A stretch of 64,000 nt of DNA, taken from the NCBI GenBank assembly GCA_030704615.1, contig CM060732.1:64895053-64959052 (forward strand). Direction: 5' to 3'. Position 1 is the first letter of the stretch; every line of letters begins with the position of its first letter. The notes beneath the pieces are model-generated. The model was not told the origin of the DNA and did not search any database. It was given only the letters and a program-made list of their open reading frames with translations. Positions 11,783-23,236 of this stretch are shown here, one piece after another. This DNA comes from Takakia lepidozioides (taxonomy: Eukaryota > Streptophyta > Takakiopsida > Takakiales > Takakiaceae). Made by a program: the position numbers and the translations under genes.

Positions 11783-12416
11783 TGTCACGCGGCTTTTACT
11801 CACCCATCCCTTCGCTATCCGAGGGGGAAACTGCAAGATAGAAGAATTGGATATCTCTAAGCATTCAGCCCGTGTGGAACAATCAGTCATGACCTGCAGC
11901 TAGTGAATCATTGTTGGATGTCCAATTTATATTCCTGATTGGTTTCACATTCTCTGTTCATCTTTATCATGTGCATTCAAGTGTCAGTTTGCTCCCCTAG
12001 GCTCCCTGATTCCATTCATACACATCTTCTCTCAGATCTCTCTACACAGTGTGTTTGTGTTGGATAAGAATCAGATTAATACTAATCAGATACATGTCGA
12101 TGTCATAGCATCTCTAATCTATTCTCCTAGGTAATCCTACAGCTCGTACTATCTATGTCGCCCCCGTATCTTCTTCCTTTCAGCTCTCATATCATTTTTC
12201 CCCTTCGCCTGCTTCCCTTTCTCCGATCCCAAGAAGTCAACCCCCAAGAAGTGATCCATCTCCAGTCCCCGCTCCTCGCTTTATCCTTCCCACCCGCTGT
12301 TCTAACCGTTTTCCCCACTAACCGTCATTCTTGAACTAGCATGTTCCCCTCTCAGATGTTGTTCCCCACAGTCGTTCCCCGTTCCCTATGACCGTGACTG
12401 GTTGTGTGTAACTGTG
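11783..12416 (-). mobile_element. LTR of element C, first part (interrupted by element B)
   Basis: 634 bp of a subfamily-1 LTR from its U5 end (TGTCACGCGG on plus) up to the start of the minisatellite. The remainder of the same LTR lies at 22840-23055, beyond element B. The two parts together give about 845 bp once the duplicated CTGTG is counted once. It serves as the 3' LTR of element C. Confidence 0.85.
12412..12416. repeat. Target site duplication of element B, left (CTGTG)
   Basis: CTGTG immediately precedes the LTR start at 12417 and recurs immediately after the LTR end, at 22840-22844. Five base pairs is the usual Ty3/gypsy duplication length. Confidence 0.75.
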
Positions 12417-13311
12417 TGTCGCGCGGCTTTTACTCACCCATCCCTTCGCTATCCGAGGGGGGAACTCCAAGATAGAAGAGTTGGATATCTCTAAGCATTC
12501 AGCCCGCGTGAAACAATCAGTCATGACCTGCAGCTAGTGAATCATTGTTGGGTTTCCAATTATATTCCTTATCAGTTTATATTCCCTGTTTATCATGACC
12601 AGGTATCTTTTTAAGCGTCAGATTGCTTCTTGGCCCCCTGATTTCATTCATACACAGCTTCACTCAAGTCTCTCAACACAAGGTGTTTGTATCGGATGAG
12701 AATCAGATTAATCATAATCGGATACATGTTGATGTCCTAACTTCTCTAATCTATCCCTCTAAGTAATCCTCCATCTCGTACTAACTCTGTCCTATAGTAT
12801 CTCCTTCCTCCTCGCCAGCTTCCCTTCCTTCGATCTTAGTCCTTCCCCAGGAGTGATCTCCGTGGCTAAAGTCCCCCATCAATGATCTCCATCCCCAAAA
12901 AGTGTCCTCTCCCCTCTCCGCTGCCCGCTTTATCTCCTTCCCCCCTGTTCTAACCGTTTTCCTTCACTAACCGTCCTCCGTGAATTACATGTTCCCCGGC
13001 AGATGTTGTTCCCCACAGTCGTTCCCTGTCATGATAACCGTTCCTACGACTGTGACAGCTGTGACTGACTGTGCGACTGTGTCAGACTGTGACGGCTGTT
13101 TCGGGCTGTGACTGGCTGTGTATGGCTGTGACGTGCTGTGACTGTGTCGGGCTGTGTATGGCTGTGACGGTCTGTGACTGTGTCGGCTGTGACTGGCTGT
13201 GACGGGCTATCTCAAAAATTTAAGGGTACCCCTCAGAACCCATAGAAGTGTCTAAGTCCCAGACTCCACAGAACCCATAAAAATGCCTAAGTCCCAGACT
13301 GCCTCCTAACA
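12417..13311 (-). mobile_element. 3' LTR of element B
   Basis: 895 bp, TG...CA ends. It is nearly identical to the 5' LTR at 21929-22839 apart from a minisatellite length difference and scattered substitutions. That makes B the youngest-looking insertion in the block. Confidence 0.9.
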
Positions 13312-13328
13312 TTACCCCTTCCCCTCTC
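13312..13328 (-). other. Polypurine tract of element B
   Basis: Minus strand GAGAGGGGAAGGGGTAA abuts the LTR start TGTTAGGAGG. Confidence 0.85.
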
Positions 13329-13342
13329 AAAAAGCCGTATCC

Positions 13343-16300
13343 TCACGGTTTAGTGCTTAGGATCAATAAATCTTTGTGAACGTGGTCCTGTCTGTTTTTG
13401 AGAGTGCCTTGGAGGGCTCTCTGTACGTGCCCGAATTCTATGACTGCTTGCTGGAGATGCTTGAGCTGTACTTGTACCTGATTTGTTGCCTTTTGACTGA
13501 ACCGGCTGTAATGGCTCTGGTGTGGGAGATCCCCGTCGTTTCTTGTCGTGCAGTGCTTGATCATATTCCTCCCATATGTCAAGAGTTTGTTCTGAAGATT
13601 CAGCTGTTGTGTCCGAATCTGTTTCAGTCCTGCAGTTTTTGGGTTTTCTTGCCTTTTTGGTTTCTCTGGAATGAAAATTGGCATACAGTGTGGCCCCACC
13701 ATGTCAGGAACCTTAAGCTTCACAACGTTGTGTAACCTGTTGAAAGCAAGTTGATTGAACTTCAACAATTCCTTCTCAGTGTAGGTGAGAGGTGTGCCAG
13801 TAACTTTGGAGCAGTATAGGTATTGCCAAGCTGTCTGCTCCTTATTAAAAATGTCGTCAATATGTCGTTTTTCGTTGCTCAAGTTGTTCCAGGCCCTGTT
13901 AAACCATGAACGGAGTTGTGAATCCCTCTGTAACATGATTTTCACATCATATAAATACGTATGATGCGGCACCACAGGTAAGGTCCAATGATCTGTAGTG
14001 GAATAAGTCAGAAATCTGGACTGCATCTTCTGCTGCTCAATGTGGTAACGTGCAATGAAACAAGCAGTATAATAAATTCCACAGCCCATGACCAAACTCG
14101 CTACTTCCTTTATTTTGGTGTGAATGTGCCCATGAACAACCTGGAAAGCTATTAACTCCTTCAACATGGTGCCTGCCTCAGACCAGTACCTTGAAAAATG
14201 ATGATCCTCAATGAGCTGATTCATTGCCAGAATCTTAGTCCGAGTGGCCACTGGCAACCAAATGCGCATTATTTGGTAGTAGTTTGGAAAGGATTGTGGA
14301 GGACCAAATTGATTCCAAGCCAAATCCAAGCTATGTGGAATTTCATTGAAGGGCATGATCATTGCTCGGTTGTATTCCCGTGCAGCATGAGTCTTGGGTG
14401 GTTTGAAAGCAGCATTTCCCCATACCTCAGGCCGTGCATCTGCTGTCATAGGAGATTCAGTAACTTGTACAGCCATCTGCTGTGAAACTGGTTCTATTGG
14501 TGTTTCCACCATTGGCATCCCTTGCACTTCTTGCGAAGAAGACCCGAAAACTAGAGTTCTGGCCCTCAAATACGCCTCCATGAGATGTTCTTCAGGAATC
14601 ATGAGCCTTTGGTCTATGTTTGAACTCAAGTCCTCCACTTGAGTCTGCAGTGTATCCACATCCTCTTGGAGCTCTCCTATTCTACTATAGACATTGTCTA
14701 TAGTAGTGGTGGCAATATTCTGCACTTGCAGCCTCAGGTCATTCATCTCCCCCTGGGTGAGCTTTCTCGGTGCTTTCCCTTCCACTGGCCCTTGTGCTAA
14801 CCATACTTTTAAAAGTTGGTCATCCACTCTGTCCTGTGTAACATCTCTGAGACTCTGCTCCTCCTTGAGTTTGTAGGCATCTAACTGCTGTTGCAATCCT
14901 TGCATGCGCTTCTCATGAGGTTCAACTAAATTGGCATAAGCTGCAGCCAGATTATTGGCTTCCCTCGCTGCCTTGTTAGCTACAGAGAGTTGATTCCTAT
15001 TCGACATAAGGGTCTGTTGTAACTCCACAATGTACTTCTCCTGGTTAGCCTCAACCTGTTTGTATTGCGGTAAAGCACCCTCATTGTGACATATTGTATC
15101 TTTGAGGTCCACAATGAATTTGGCTTGCTCCACTACCTCCGTTTCTGCCCTTACACATCGCTCCCTCTGCTGGTTGGCTTTTGTTGTGGCTTGCTCTAGA
15201 ACATTTGTGAGGGTGGCACATTGCACCGTCATTCTTTGATGTACTACCCCCAGCTCTGCCTGTTGTTCCTTTAGTCCTTGCATTTCATCCTCATGCTTGC
15301 TCTGCAATTGGAATAATTGCTGCTTGTGTATCTCCTGCAGATGGTCTTGCTCCAGACCCCCCTCAATCAGTTGCTGCTTAGCAAATTGCAGAGCATTCTT
15401 TGTTTCCCTTAACTCCCGTTGCAACTACAGATGCACTTCCATCTCAACTTTGTTAACACCCTCGGTTGCCAACCGATTTTCGAACTCTCTTCTGAGTTCC
15501 TCCTTCAGAACTTCCAACTGAGTCACTGGAACATGTGACTTCATGTAAGTTCCCAACAAATTGAGGGTTCGGCTTATGGAGTTCATCAGCATAGCCTGCT
15601 GAGGCCCATCATGGTTAACATGCTGCTGTTCACCCCCCTCATCCATAGGATGATGCCTCACAAACCACTCAGGCCACTGCTCCACCAGATCCTCCTTCTC
15701 AATTTCCTCATTTCTCCCAGATGCTGCTGTGTCCTGATGTTCCTCTTCTGGAACTTGTGGCGCTGGTGGGGGTATTACCTGCACATCAGGAAGTTCACTG
15801 GACAGATTTTGGACCTCTGGCTCCACTCTCTCTCTGAGCAAACTAGAGTCTTCATAGAGAAGATCACCTCTCTCAATCTCTGCCACCACTTGCTCTGTAG
15901 TTGGAATATCTAACCCTTCTGTTTCCAAATCTATTATTTGGGAGGAACCGCATGGACCACTTGTGGTAACTCTTTGGCAAGCCGTTCACCTGGCTGTGAT
16001 GGCTGTGATACTGAATTGACTTCCTGTTCCCTCTCCACAGGTTGTGCTGTTTGTAACCCTTGATCTCTGTGCTGCTGTACCCTCTCCTGCACAAGAGCTT
16101 GAGTAACTTCTTCCTCCGGCTGCCTTGTAGCCAATGGTTCGGCTTCCAACGTGATCCCTTTCCTCTGTCTTTTGGGCTGTTGATGCTCTGCCAATCCCCC
16201 TTCACCCTGTGAAGAACCTTGCTCTTCTATGGTAGTGGTTGTTATTTCAAACACTCCCATTTCCTTCCTTTCTCTCGCATCAAGTACGCATGAGTCTAGG

Positions 16301-17320
16301 ATGATTTGTGCAATGACTGGCCCAGATACTATGATAGGAGATTTAGCGGCAGTTCCCCAATCTTTTCATCTCCTCTACCAGTCCGTTGTACATGATGTTC
16401 TCCCATGCTACCTCTTCTCCTCTCAGGCCTTTGAGTATTTCCTCTGTGAAGGATCTGCTCAAATATTGCTGGTTCTGTTTCATGGCAAACAGAACGTTCA
16501 ATATCTGGCCCACCTCCCTGAGCCCTGGGTACACCGCTTTGGTACAAGCATAGCCTTGAGTTTTAAAGAAACTCCCTTCTTCAAACAAATCTTTCATCTG
16601 CAATCTAGCCCTGTGCTCGTCCACATGAACCTGACCTGCTGGCAATGAAAACAGTTGCTGTAGGTATAAGGGAGTAAGTTCTAATTCAACTCCCTTCACC
16701 ATTGTGGCTCCTGTCTTTGGGTCAAAGTTCTGCAAGAATTCTAACATGTACTTCCGATGGTGCAATGTCCAATCCTTGTTTTGCAATCCTTGTAATCGCA
16801 GTTCCGTCAGTAACTTCACCGCGTATGGCGTCGCAATCGTCTGTTTCTGCAGGATTGTGGTGCTTTTCACCTTGATGTCCTCCATCCCTCTTACTCTCTT
16901 CATTTTAGAGAAACCGTAAGGCTGTGGCTGTAACAACTGAAGTAATGCCTGCAGAGCACAAAGCACAAACGTATGATTGCCACAAAATGCTATGGGTAGT
17001 GTCCTGTAAACCTGCGGGGCTTGCAAGCATTGATCAAGAGAAAAGTTACTCTCTGTTGTTTTGTTTCCTCGCCACTGCGTGAGTAGTATCGCGAGCGTAT
17101 AATCTGCTAGTTCCCTCATAGCTTCAAAACTATCGCATTGATTGTCTGTCCCGTCAAGACGCCCGTTACCTGGAACGACGCCGACTCTGGCGCTCAGAAC
17201 CATTTCACTTTCTTGAAGTTGCTCCTGCTTCATGATTGGCTGTAACCGCTGTGACTGGATTTTAGAATTAATTTTCTTTAGTGGATTTTCCCTGCTGGCC
17301 TGTCCACTAGGATAACACAC
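13343..17320 (-). pseudogene. ORF3 of element B (broken)
   Basis: Same architecture as in A: N-terminal globular part (17320-16343), acidic linker (16260-15425), coiled coil and C-terminal domain (15424-13343). Breaks: a small deletion at about 16357 that shifts the frame in EEMKRLQG, a second shift near 15934 after VVHAVPP, and a TAG at about 15425 where A has a Gln codon. The last 60 codons are also frameshifted, after the FIPEKP motif. The region from 15424 to 13343 is the longest open stretch of the coiled coil plus C-terminal domain in the window (693 aa). It may be related to plant retrotransposon extra ORFs, but I do not recognise a named domain. Confidence 0.8.
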
Positions 17321-17361
17321 GTGACAAGAAATTCGTTTTTCTGTACTCGCCGTATGTTCCG

Positions 17362-19400
17362 TTACCCTTTTTCGTATGCATTAATGGGCCCGCCATTCAT
17401 CCTCTTTGACGTAGTAGGTAGGTACTTTGACGGCCACTCCTGTCCTTTTTCTTGATGACACTTGTTCTTGCAGCTCCTTCTCAGCTGTGCGTCACGGCCT
17501 GACTTCCACGCGTCCACTTTTAAACTGACTTCCGCCCTTTCTTCCTGGCCATTTCCCTGATGTTTTCTTTTGTCCACCTGTCACTAATCCTATGGACTAT
17601 GTAATTCTGATTGGCTGTGTGAGGCTGTGACAGGCTGTGCCGCCCTGTGCTAGGTTGTGCGCGACTGTGTGACACTGTGCTGGGCTGTGATAGGCTGTGT
17701 GACCCTGTGTTGGGCTGTGATGGGCTGTGTGACCCTGTGTTGGGCTGTGATGGCTATTTAAACATCTGTGTTTTCCGCTCCTCACCGGTTTAACGACAAG
17801 TATTCTATGCTCCGTTGGTGTTACTGGAACAGCCTGTATTTGCTCCTGTGGTTCTATATGCAAATCGTGCCTCAATGGCTTGTCATGGATACCACTGTAT
17901 CCTTTCAACTTGTTGGCATTGACCCTGCCCAGCATTTCCTTGTTAATGGTTTGTAACATGGCCGTGTTGTTATCATACATCTTTTGTATGACATAAGATC
18001 CCTTCCATGGCGATTTAAGCTTAGAAGCCTTAATCTTTCCCTTCTTCTGCAACCACAAATCCAAATCTCCTGTTTTAAAAGTCTTCAACTTCCCTTCATC
18101 AAACTGATCCTTCATTTTCATCTGTATTCTCGTCATGTTGTCAGCTGCATCAGCTCGTACTTCCTCCATATGGTATAATTCATGTTTCCTGACCTTAATT
18201 GAATCTTCCAATTCCATTCTTCTTCCCCATTCAGTTCTCATAGTAGGTAATAAAAATCCACTGGAAGTAAAGCTTCCATACCATAAACTAATTGGAATGG
18301 TGTATACTTAGTGGTGACTTTATATGAAGTCCTGTATGACCACAAAGCTGTCAGTAGCTTTGTATCCCAGTCTGTTCTGTTTGCATTGACTATTTTAGCC
18401 AAGATGGTACATAGTATTTTGTTGGTAGCCTCTGCCTGTCCATTACCTTGTGGGTAATAGGTTGTACTTTTCCTATGCACAATCATGAACTCCTTAGTCA
18501 AGAGTTCTATGGTCTCATTGATGAAGTGACTTCCCTGATCACTGATAAATTCCAGGGGACAGCCAAACCGTGTAAGTATGTTCTCATACAGGAACCTGGC
18601 TGTGGACTTAGCTGTGTTGTCCCTCAGAGCTTTAGCTTCCACCCACTTCGTAGTATAATCAGTAGCTGTGATTATATACTTGTTCTGTGTATTCTTGGCT
18701 GGTGGGTTTATTGGTCCAACAAAGTCCAGTCCCCATTTCTGAAATGGTTCAGTAGGCATTGTAGGATGCAAAGCCATCTTCCCAGACCTCTGCAATGGTC
18801 CTAGCCTCTGACACTCATCACAAGTTTTACAATACTTGTGCACATCTTTGAACAAGGTAGGCCACCAGTAACCGGCAAGTAGTATCTTCCTACTGGTAGT
18901 CTCTTCTCCAAAATGGCCCCCTGCCACTCCTTTATGAACTTCTTCCAAAACTTTATCAACTTCATGGTGGTATAAGCATCGCTTCAGCACTCCATCTGGT
19001 CCTAGCTTATACATTCTGCTTCCTACCATAGTGTAAGGTAAAGCCTTGATAGCAATTCTCTTTCTCTGCTCCTTCCCATAACTTGGTGGACATTGACCAT
19101 GAGTAAGATAGTATCTGATTGGCCATTGCCAATCTAACCAATCATCTGCACTTCCCTGCACCTCCACGGCAAATAAGCTCGCATCTGGTAATTGATCATC
19201 TACTCCTGTGGCTGGTTCACCTGTTGATAACCGTGACAAGTGGTCCGCCACAAGATGCAGCCTCCCAGGCTTGTAAACAACCTCAAACTCAAATTCGTGT
19301 AAGATTATCAACCATCTTGCTATTCTTCCGCTTATCAGAGGTTTGTTTACCAAGTATATCAAAGCCTGGTGATCCACATAGAACATAAACTTCTTACCCA
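17362..19400 (-). pseudogene. RNase H (end)-integrase-spacer of element B
   Basis: Starts at the assembly gap with the FMFYVDHQALIYL motif of RNase H. The integrase zinc-binding region and DDE core follow, then a frameshift near 18240 (PVDFYYLL instead of PVEFLLP) and the GPY region (here WKGSYVIQ). The His/Thr/Gln-rich spacer (about 17600-17760) and a Lys/Arg-rich stretch come last. RT, protease and the gag zinc knuckles are lost in the gap. Confidence 0.85.
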
Positions 19401-19900
19401 NNNNNNNNNNNNNNNNNNNNNNNNNNNNNNNNNNNNNNNNNNNNNNNNNNNNNNNNNNNNNNNNNNNNNNNNNNNNNNNNNNNNNNNNNNNNNNNNNNNN
19501 NNNNNNNNNNNNNNNNNNNNNNNNNNNNNNNNNNNNNNNNNNNNNNNNNNNNNNNNNNNNNNNNNNNNNNNNNNNNNNNNNNNNNNNNNNNNNNNNNNNN
19601 NNNNNNNNNNNNNNNNNNNNNNNNNNNNNNNNNNNNNNNNNNNNNNNNNNNNNNNNNNNNNNNNNNNNNNNNNNNNNNNNNNNNNNNNNNNNNNNNNNNN
19701 NNNNNNNNNNNNNNNNNNNNNNNNNNNNNNNNNNNNNNNNNNNNNNNNNNNNNNNNNNNNNNNNNNNNNNNNNNNNNNNNNNNNNNNNNNNNNNNNNNNN
19801 NNNNNNNNNNNNNNNNNNNNNNNNNNNNNNNNNNNNNNNNNNNNNNNNNNNNNNNNNNNNNNNNNNNNNNNNNNNNNNNNNNNNNNNNNNNNNNNNNNNN
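19401..19900. other. Assembly gap (500 N)
   Basis: Exactly 500 N. The left side is in RNase H and the right side is in gag just before its zinc knuckles. In element D the same two points are about 3.05 kb apart, so the true missing sequence is probably about 3 kb. Any protein read across this gap is an artefact. Confidence 0.98.
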
Positions 19901-21319
19901 CTAATCTCTTCTCATAATTTTCCCTCTTCATCTTTTCCTTCTTTTTACTCTTCTTCTTATGCTCCATCTCCTCTTCTTCTTCTGACTCATCCTCAGAGTC
20001 CTCTTCATCTCTTTTCTCCTTCCTGAGCATTCCCAACTGCTCAATTCTGTTTGCGGTTTCAAATGCCTCCTCCACTGTATTGTGGGGTAACATGTCTACT
20101 TTCTTTTGCAACTCTGGCCTTAGTCCATTCACAAACCAAGCCTTCTGCAATCCTGGTGCTGGTATAGCAGCCAACTTTTTCATCATCAACTCCATTTTCT
20201 CCATATACTCTTCAACAGTTTCATGCTTCTTCTGCTTCAGCTGCTGTAAACTCCCATACACTTCATCCTCAGTTTTACTGGTCCTGAACCTATTTCGGAA
20301 CGTTGTACTCAAGCCATTCCAGGTTAGGAAATGATTATCAGGGAATCTTGCATACCATTCACTGGCTTTCTTTATAAGTGAACACGGAAACAGTCTCATC
20401 TTGGCATCATCGCCATTCTCATTGTTCACTATACACATGTGCTCAAATTGGCTAATGTGTACATCGGGATCCCCTTTCCCTGAATATATCGGAAAAGGTG
20501 GTTTAGCCCGTGTTGGTTGTAACGCCATCTGCGACCCTACACTCTGCCCCCTGACAGTTGTTGGCCTTTTGGCTGATGCTGGTCCTTGTGGACCTGTAGT
20601 ATTTGTGGTGGTTCTTCCACCAATTACTGGCCCCTGAACCCTTCCTGTTCCTGGCCTTTCTATATTCACAGTATTCCCAGCCTCAGTTGCACTACTTTCC
20701 ACACTCCCTGTCCCCCCAGAGCCAGATCTAGGTCTTTCGCCTGATCCCTCTGAGCCGACACCTTCGTTGGCCTGTGATCCAAGTGCTCCACTTGATCCAG
20801 GTCCAACGGGTTGGGATGTCCTGGTTGTAGTCTCAACCTCAGCTGCTGGGTCTACTTCTTCATATTCCTCATCTTCCAATTTCTTTCCTTGGTTTTCTTC
20901 TTCTTCACTCATGTAACTATTTTGTAATAATGTTGGAGAGTTTGAACTCTCCGCTGGTTCTGCATCCTCCTCTTCTGCTCCCGAAACTGGAGTTCCTGCT
21001 CTTGGTGTTCTATGCCAACTCTTATCAAGATTTCTGCCAAATCTTTTATCCAGGGATGTACCTCAGATCTTTCACCTCGTGGTTGATCTTCTTCCTCTGC
21101 CAAGTCCCTTAATCTTTCTTGCAAAGAAAAAGAAGGTGTGGTATCCAACTCTAGCTCCTCTGGTATAGGTGATGTACTCCCTGATCTCAATGGTGTGAGA
21201 GGTCCAGATGATTCCCCAATGTCTATTCCTCTCTCCCACAGGTATGGATAATGAGCTTTCAGATAACTTTCTCTTTTTGCTAAATATCTTTGGAGTCTAG
21301 CTTCTTTTTCATCACTCAT
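19901..21319 (-). pseudogene. Gag N-terminal and capsid region of element B
   Basis: Begins at the MSDEKEARLQR start, 21319. A charged and Pro/Ser-rich N part leads into the capsid-like retrotransposon gag domain (HISQFEHMCIV, ASEWYARF, FRNRFRTSKTEDEVYGSL, ETVEEYMEKMELMMKKL) and an acidic/basic stretch running into the gap. A frameshift lies near 20910, where the first ORF ends and MSEEEENQG begins. The zinc knuckles are not visible because of the gap. Confidence 0.85.
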
Positions 21320-21340
21320 GTCCCATATCTTTCATTTCTT

Positions 21341-22036
21341 TTAGTGTGGCAACAACCAAAATTCTCTCTTGTAGTATCTCTCATATATGCCTGGGTTTCT
21401 TTCCAGCTTCAATGTACCTCTGGCTATACTGGAAGTCTCCGTTACCATATAACCATATGGTAAACAAGTCTGAAAAGCTGTTCTTGGTGTAAGTTTGATC
21501 CACAAGATATCCTTTGGAATCCAATTCTTTACCAATACAAGCTCCTCATGCATATGAGTGTAAACATTCACTTTCCTTTCCTCCCAGCTTTCAAACTCTA
21601 CCCGCTTAATAGATAGTAAGGCTATCACATAAACCAATGTTGGTAATCACCGTGCTCTTCCTCTACAGGCTACCTGATAAATCTTTATCACTCCTTTCTC
21701 CAGACCCCATTCCGGATCAGCATCATGCACTCGCTTAAGAATATTTTCTTTACAACCGTCTGGCAATTCCAAGAACCTTTGAAAGAATTGTTTGGACAAT
21801 CTTTCTTCCTTCGTTCCACAGGGAATTTGATTCACTTCAAATTCTTTAATCCTCCAACCACCATGATCCCACCAGATGCCTGTCACATCTGGTTGTTCAT
21901 GACTCAGTTCCCCAGTATGGTCGCCAAATGTCGCGCGGCTTTTACTCACCCATCCCTTCGCTATCCGAGGGGGGAACTCCAAGATAGAAGAGTTGGATAT
22001 CTCTAAGCATTCAGCCCGCGTGAAACAATCAGCCAT
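21341..22036 (-). pseudogene. ORF0 of element B (LTR-initiated, broken)
   Basis: The Met codon lies inside the 5' LTR (22036). The frame crosses the LTR end and PBS and continues to codon 129, where TGG (Trp in D) has become TGA at about 21647-21649. The remainder (21637-21341) stays open. The product has no recognised domain. It is the ORF called ORF0 here, best preserved in D. Confidence 0.75.
21909..21926 (-). other. Primer binding site of element B
   Basis: Minus strand TGGCGACCATACTGGGGA starts two bases after the LTR end. It resembles the complement of a plant tRNA-Lys 3' end (14 of 18 by my recollection of that tRNA); the assignment is tentative. Confidence 0.7.
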
Positions 22037-22839
22037 GACCTGCAGCTAGTGAATCATTGTTGGGTTTCCAATTATATTCCTTATCAGTTTATATTCCCTG
22101 TTTATCATGACCAGGTATCTTTTTAAGCGTCAGATTGCTTCTTGGCCCCCTGATTTCATTCATACACAGCTTCACTCAAGTCTCTCAACACAAGGTGTTT
22201 GTATCGGATGAGAATCAGATTAATCATAATCGGATACATGCTGATGTCCTAACTTCTCTAATCTATCCCTCTAAGTAATCCTCCATCTCGTACTAACTCT
22301 GTCCTATAGTATCTCCTTCCTCCTCGCCAGCTTCCCTTCCTTCGATCTTAGTCCTTCCCCAGGAGTGATCTCCGTGGCTAAAGTCCCCCATCAATGATCT
22401 CCATCCCCAAAAAGTGTCCTCTCCCCTCTCCGCTGCCCGTTTTATCTCCTTCCCCCCTGTTCTAACTGTTTTCCTTCACTAACCGTCCTCCGTGAATTAC
22501 ATGTTCCCCGGCAGATGTTGTTCCCCACAGTCGTTCCCTGTCATGATAACCGTTCCTACGACTGTGACAGCTGTGACTGACTGTGCGACTGTGTCAGACT
22601 GTGACGGCTGTTTCGGGCTGTGACGGGCTGTGACTGTGTCGGTGTGTGTATGGCTGTGACGGGCTGTGACTGTGTCAGGCTGTGTATGGCTGTGACGGTC
22701 TGTGACTGTGTCGGCTGTGACTGGCTGTGACGGGCTATCTCAAAAATTTAAGGGTACCCCTCAGAACCCATAGAAGTGTCTAAGTCCCAGACTCCACAGA
22801 ACCCATAAAAATGCCTAAGTCCCAGACTGCCTCCTAACT
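21929..22839 (-). mobile_element. 5' LTR of element B
   Basis: 911 bp. The outer end reads CTAACT instead of CTAACA, a one-base change, and is followed by the CTGTG duplication. It carries the ORF0 start codon and the minisatellite (about 22560-22735). Confidence 0.88.
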
Positions 22840-23055
22840 CTGTGAGGGGCTGTGACTGGCTGTGCGACTGTGTCAGGCTGTGACGGGCTGTGGTTGGCTG
22901 TGACTGGCTGTGACAGGTTTATGCAAAAATTAAGGGTACCCCACAGATCCCCTGTAAATGTGTCTAAGTCCCTCAATATGTCTAAGTCCCACAGTATGTG
23001 TAAGTCCCACAGATCCCCTGTGCTTGTGTCTAAGTCCCCAAACAGCCTCCTAACA
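22840..23055 (-). mobile_element. LTR of element C, second part
   Basis: Begins with the CTGTG duplication inside the minisatellite and ends CTCCTAACA next to the polypurine tract of C. It completes the LTR that starts at 11783. Confidence 0.85.
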
Positions 23056-23072
23056 TTACCCCTTCCCCTCTC
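23056..23072 (-). other. Polypurine tract of element C
   Basis: Minus strand GAGAGGGGAAGGGGTAA adjoining the LTR of C. Confidence 0.85.
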
Positions 23073-23236
23073 AAAAAGCCGTGTCCTCACGGTTTCTCCT
23101 TTGGATCAGCAACCCTTTTTGAACGAACACCTTTCTGCTGTTGAGAACTCCTTGGAGGGCTCTGTGTACGGGCCCGAGATCTATGACTGCTTGATGGAGA
23201 AGCTTGAGCTGTACCTGAAACTGATTTTGTGCCCCT

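Noticed and set aside
19359-20912. A long ORF across the N run.
   Set aside because: It joins gag to a wrong frame of RNase H through unknown bases; an artefact of the gap.
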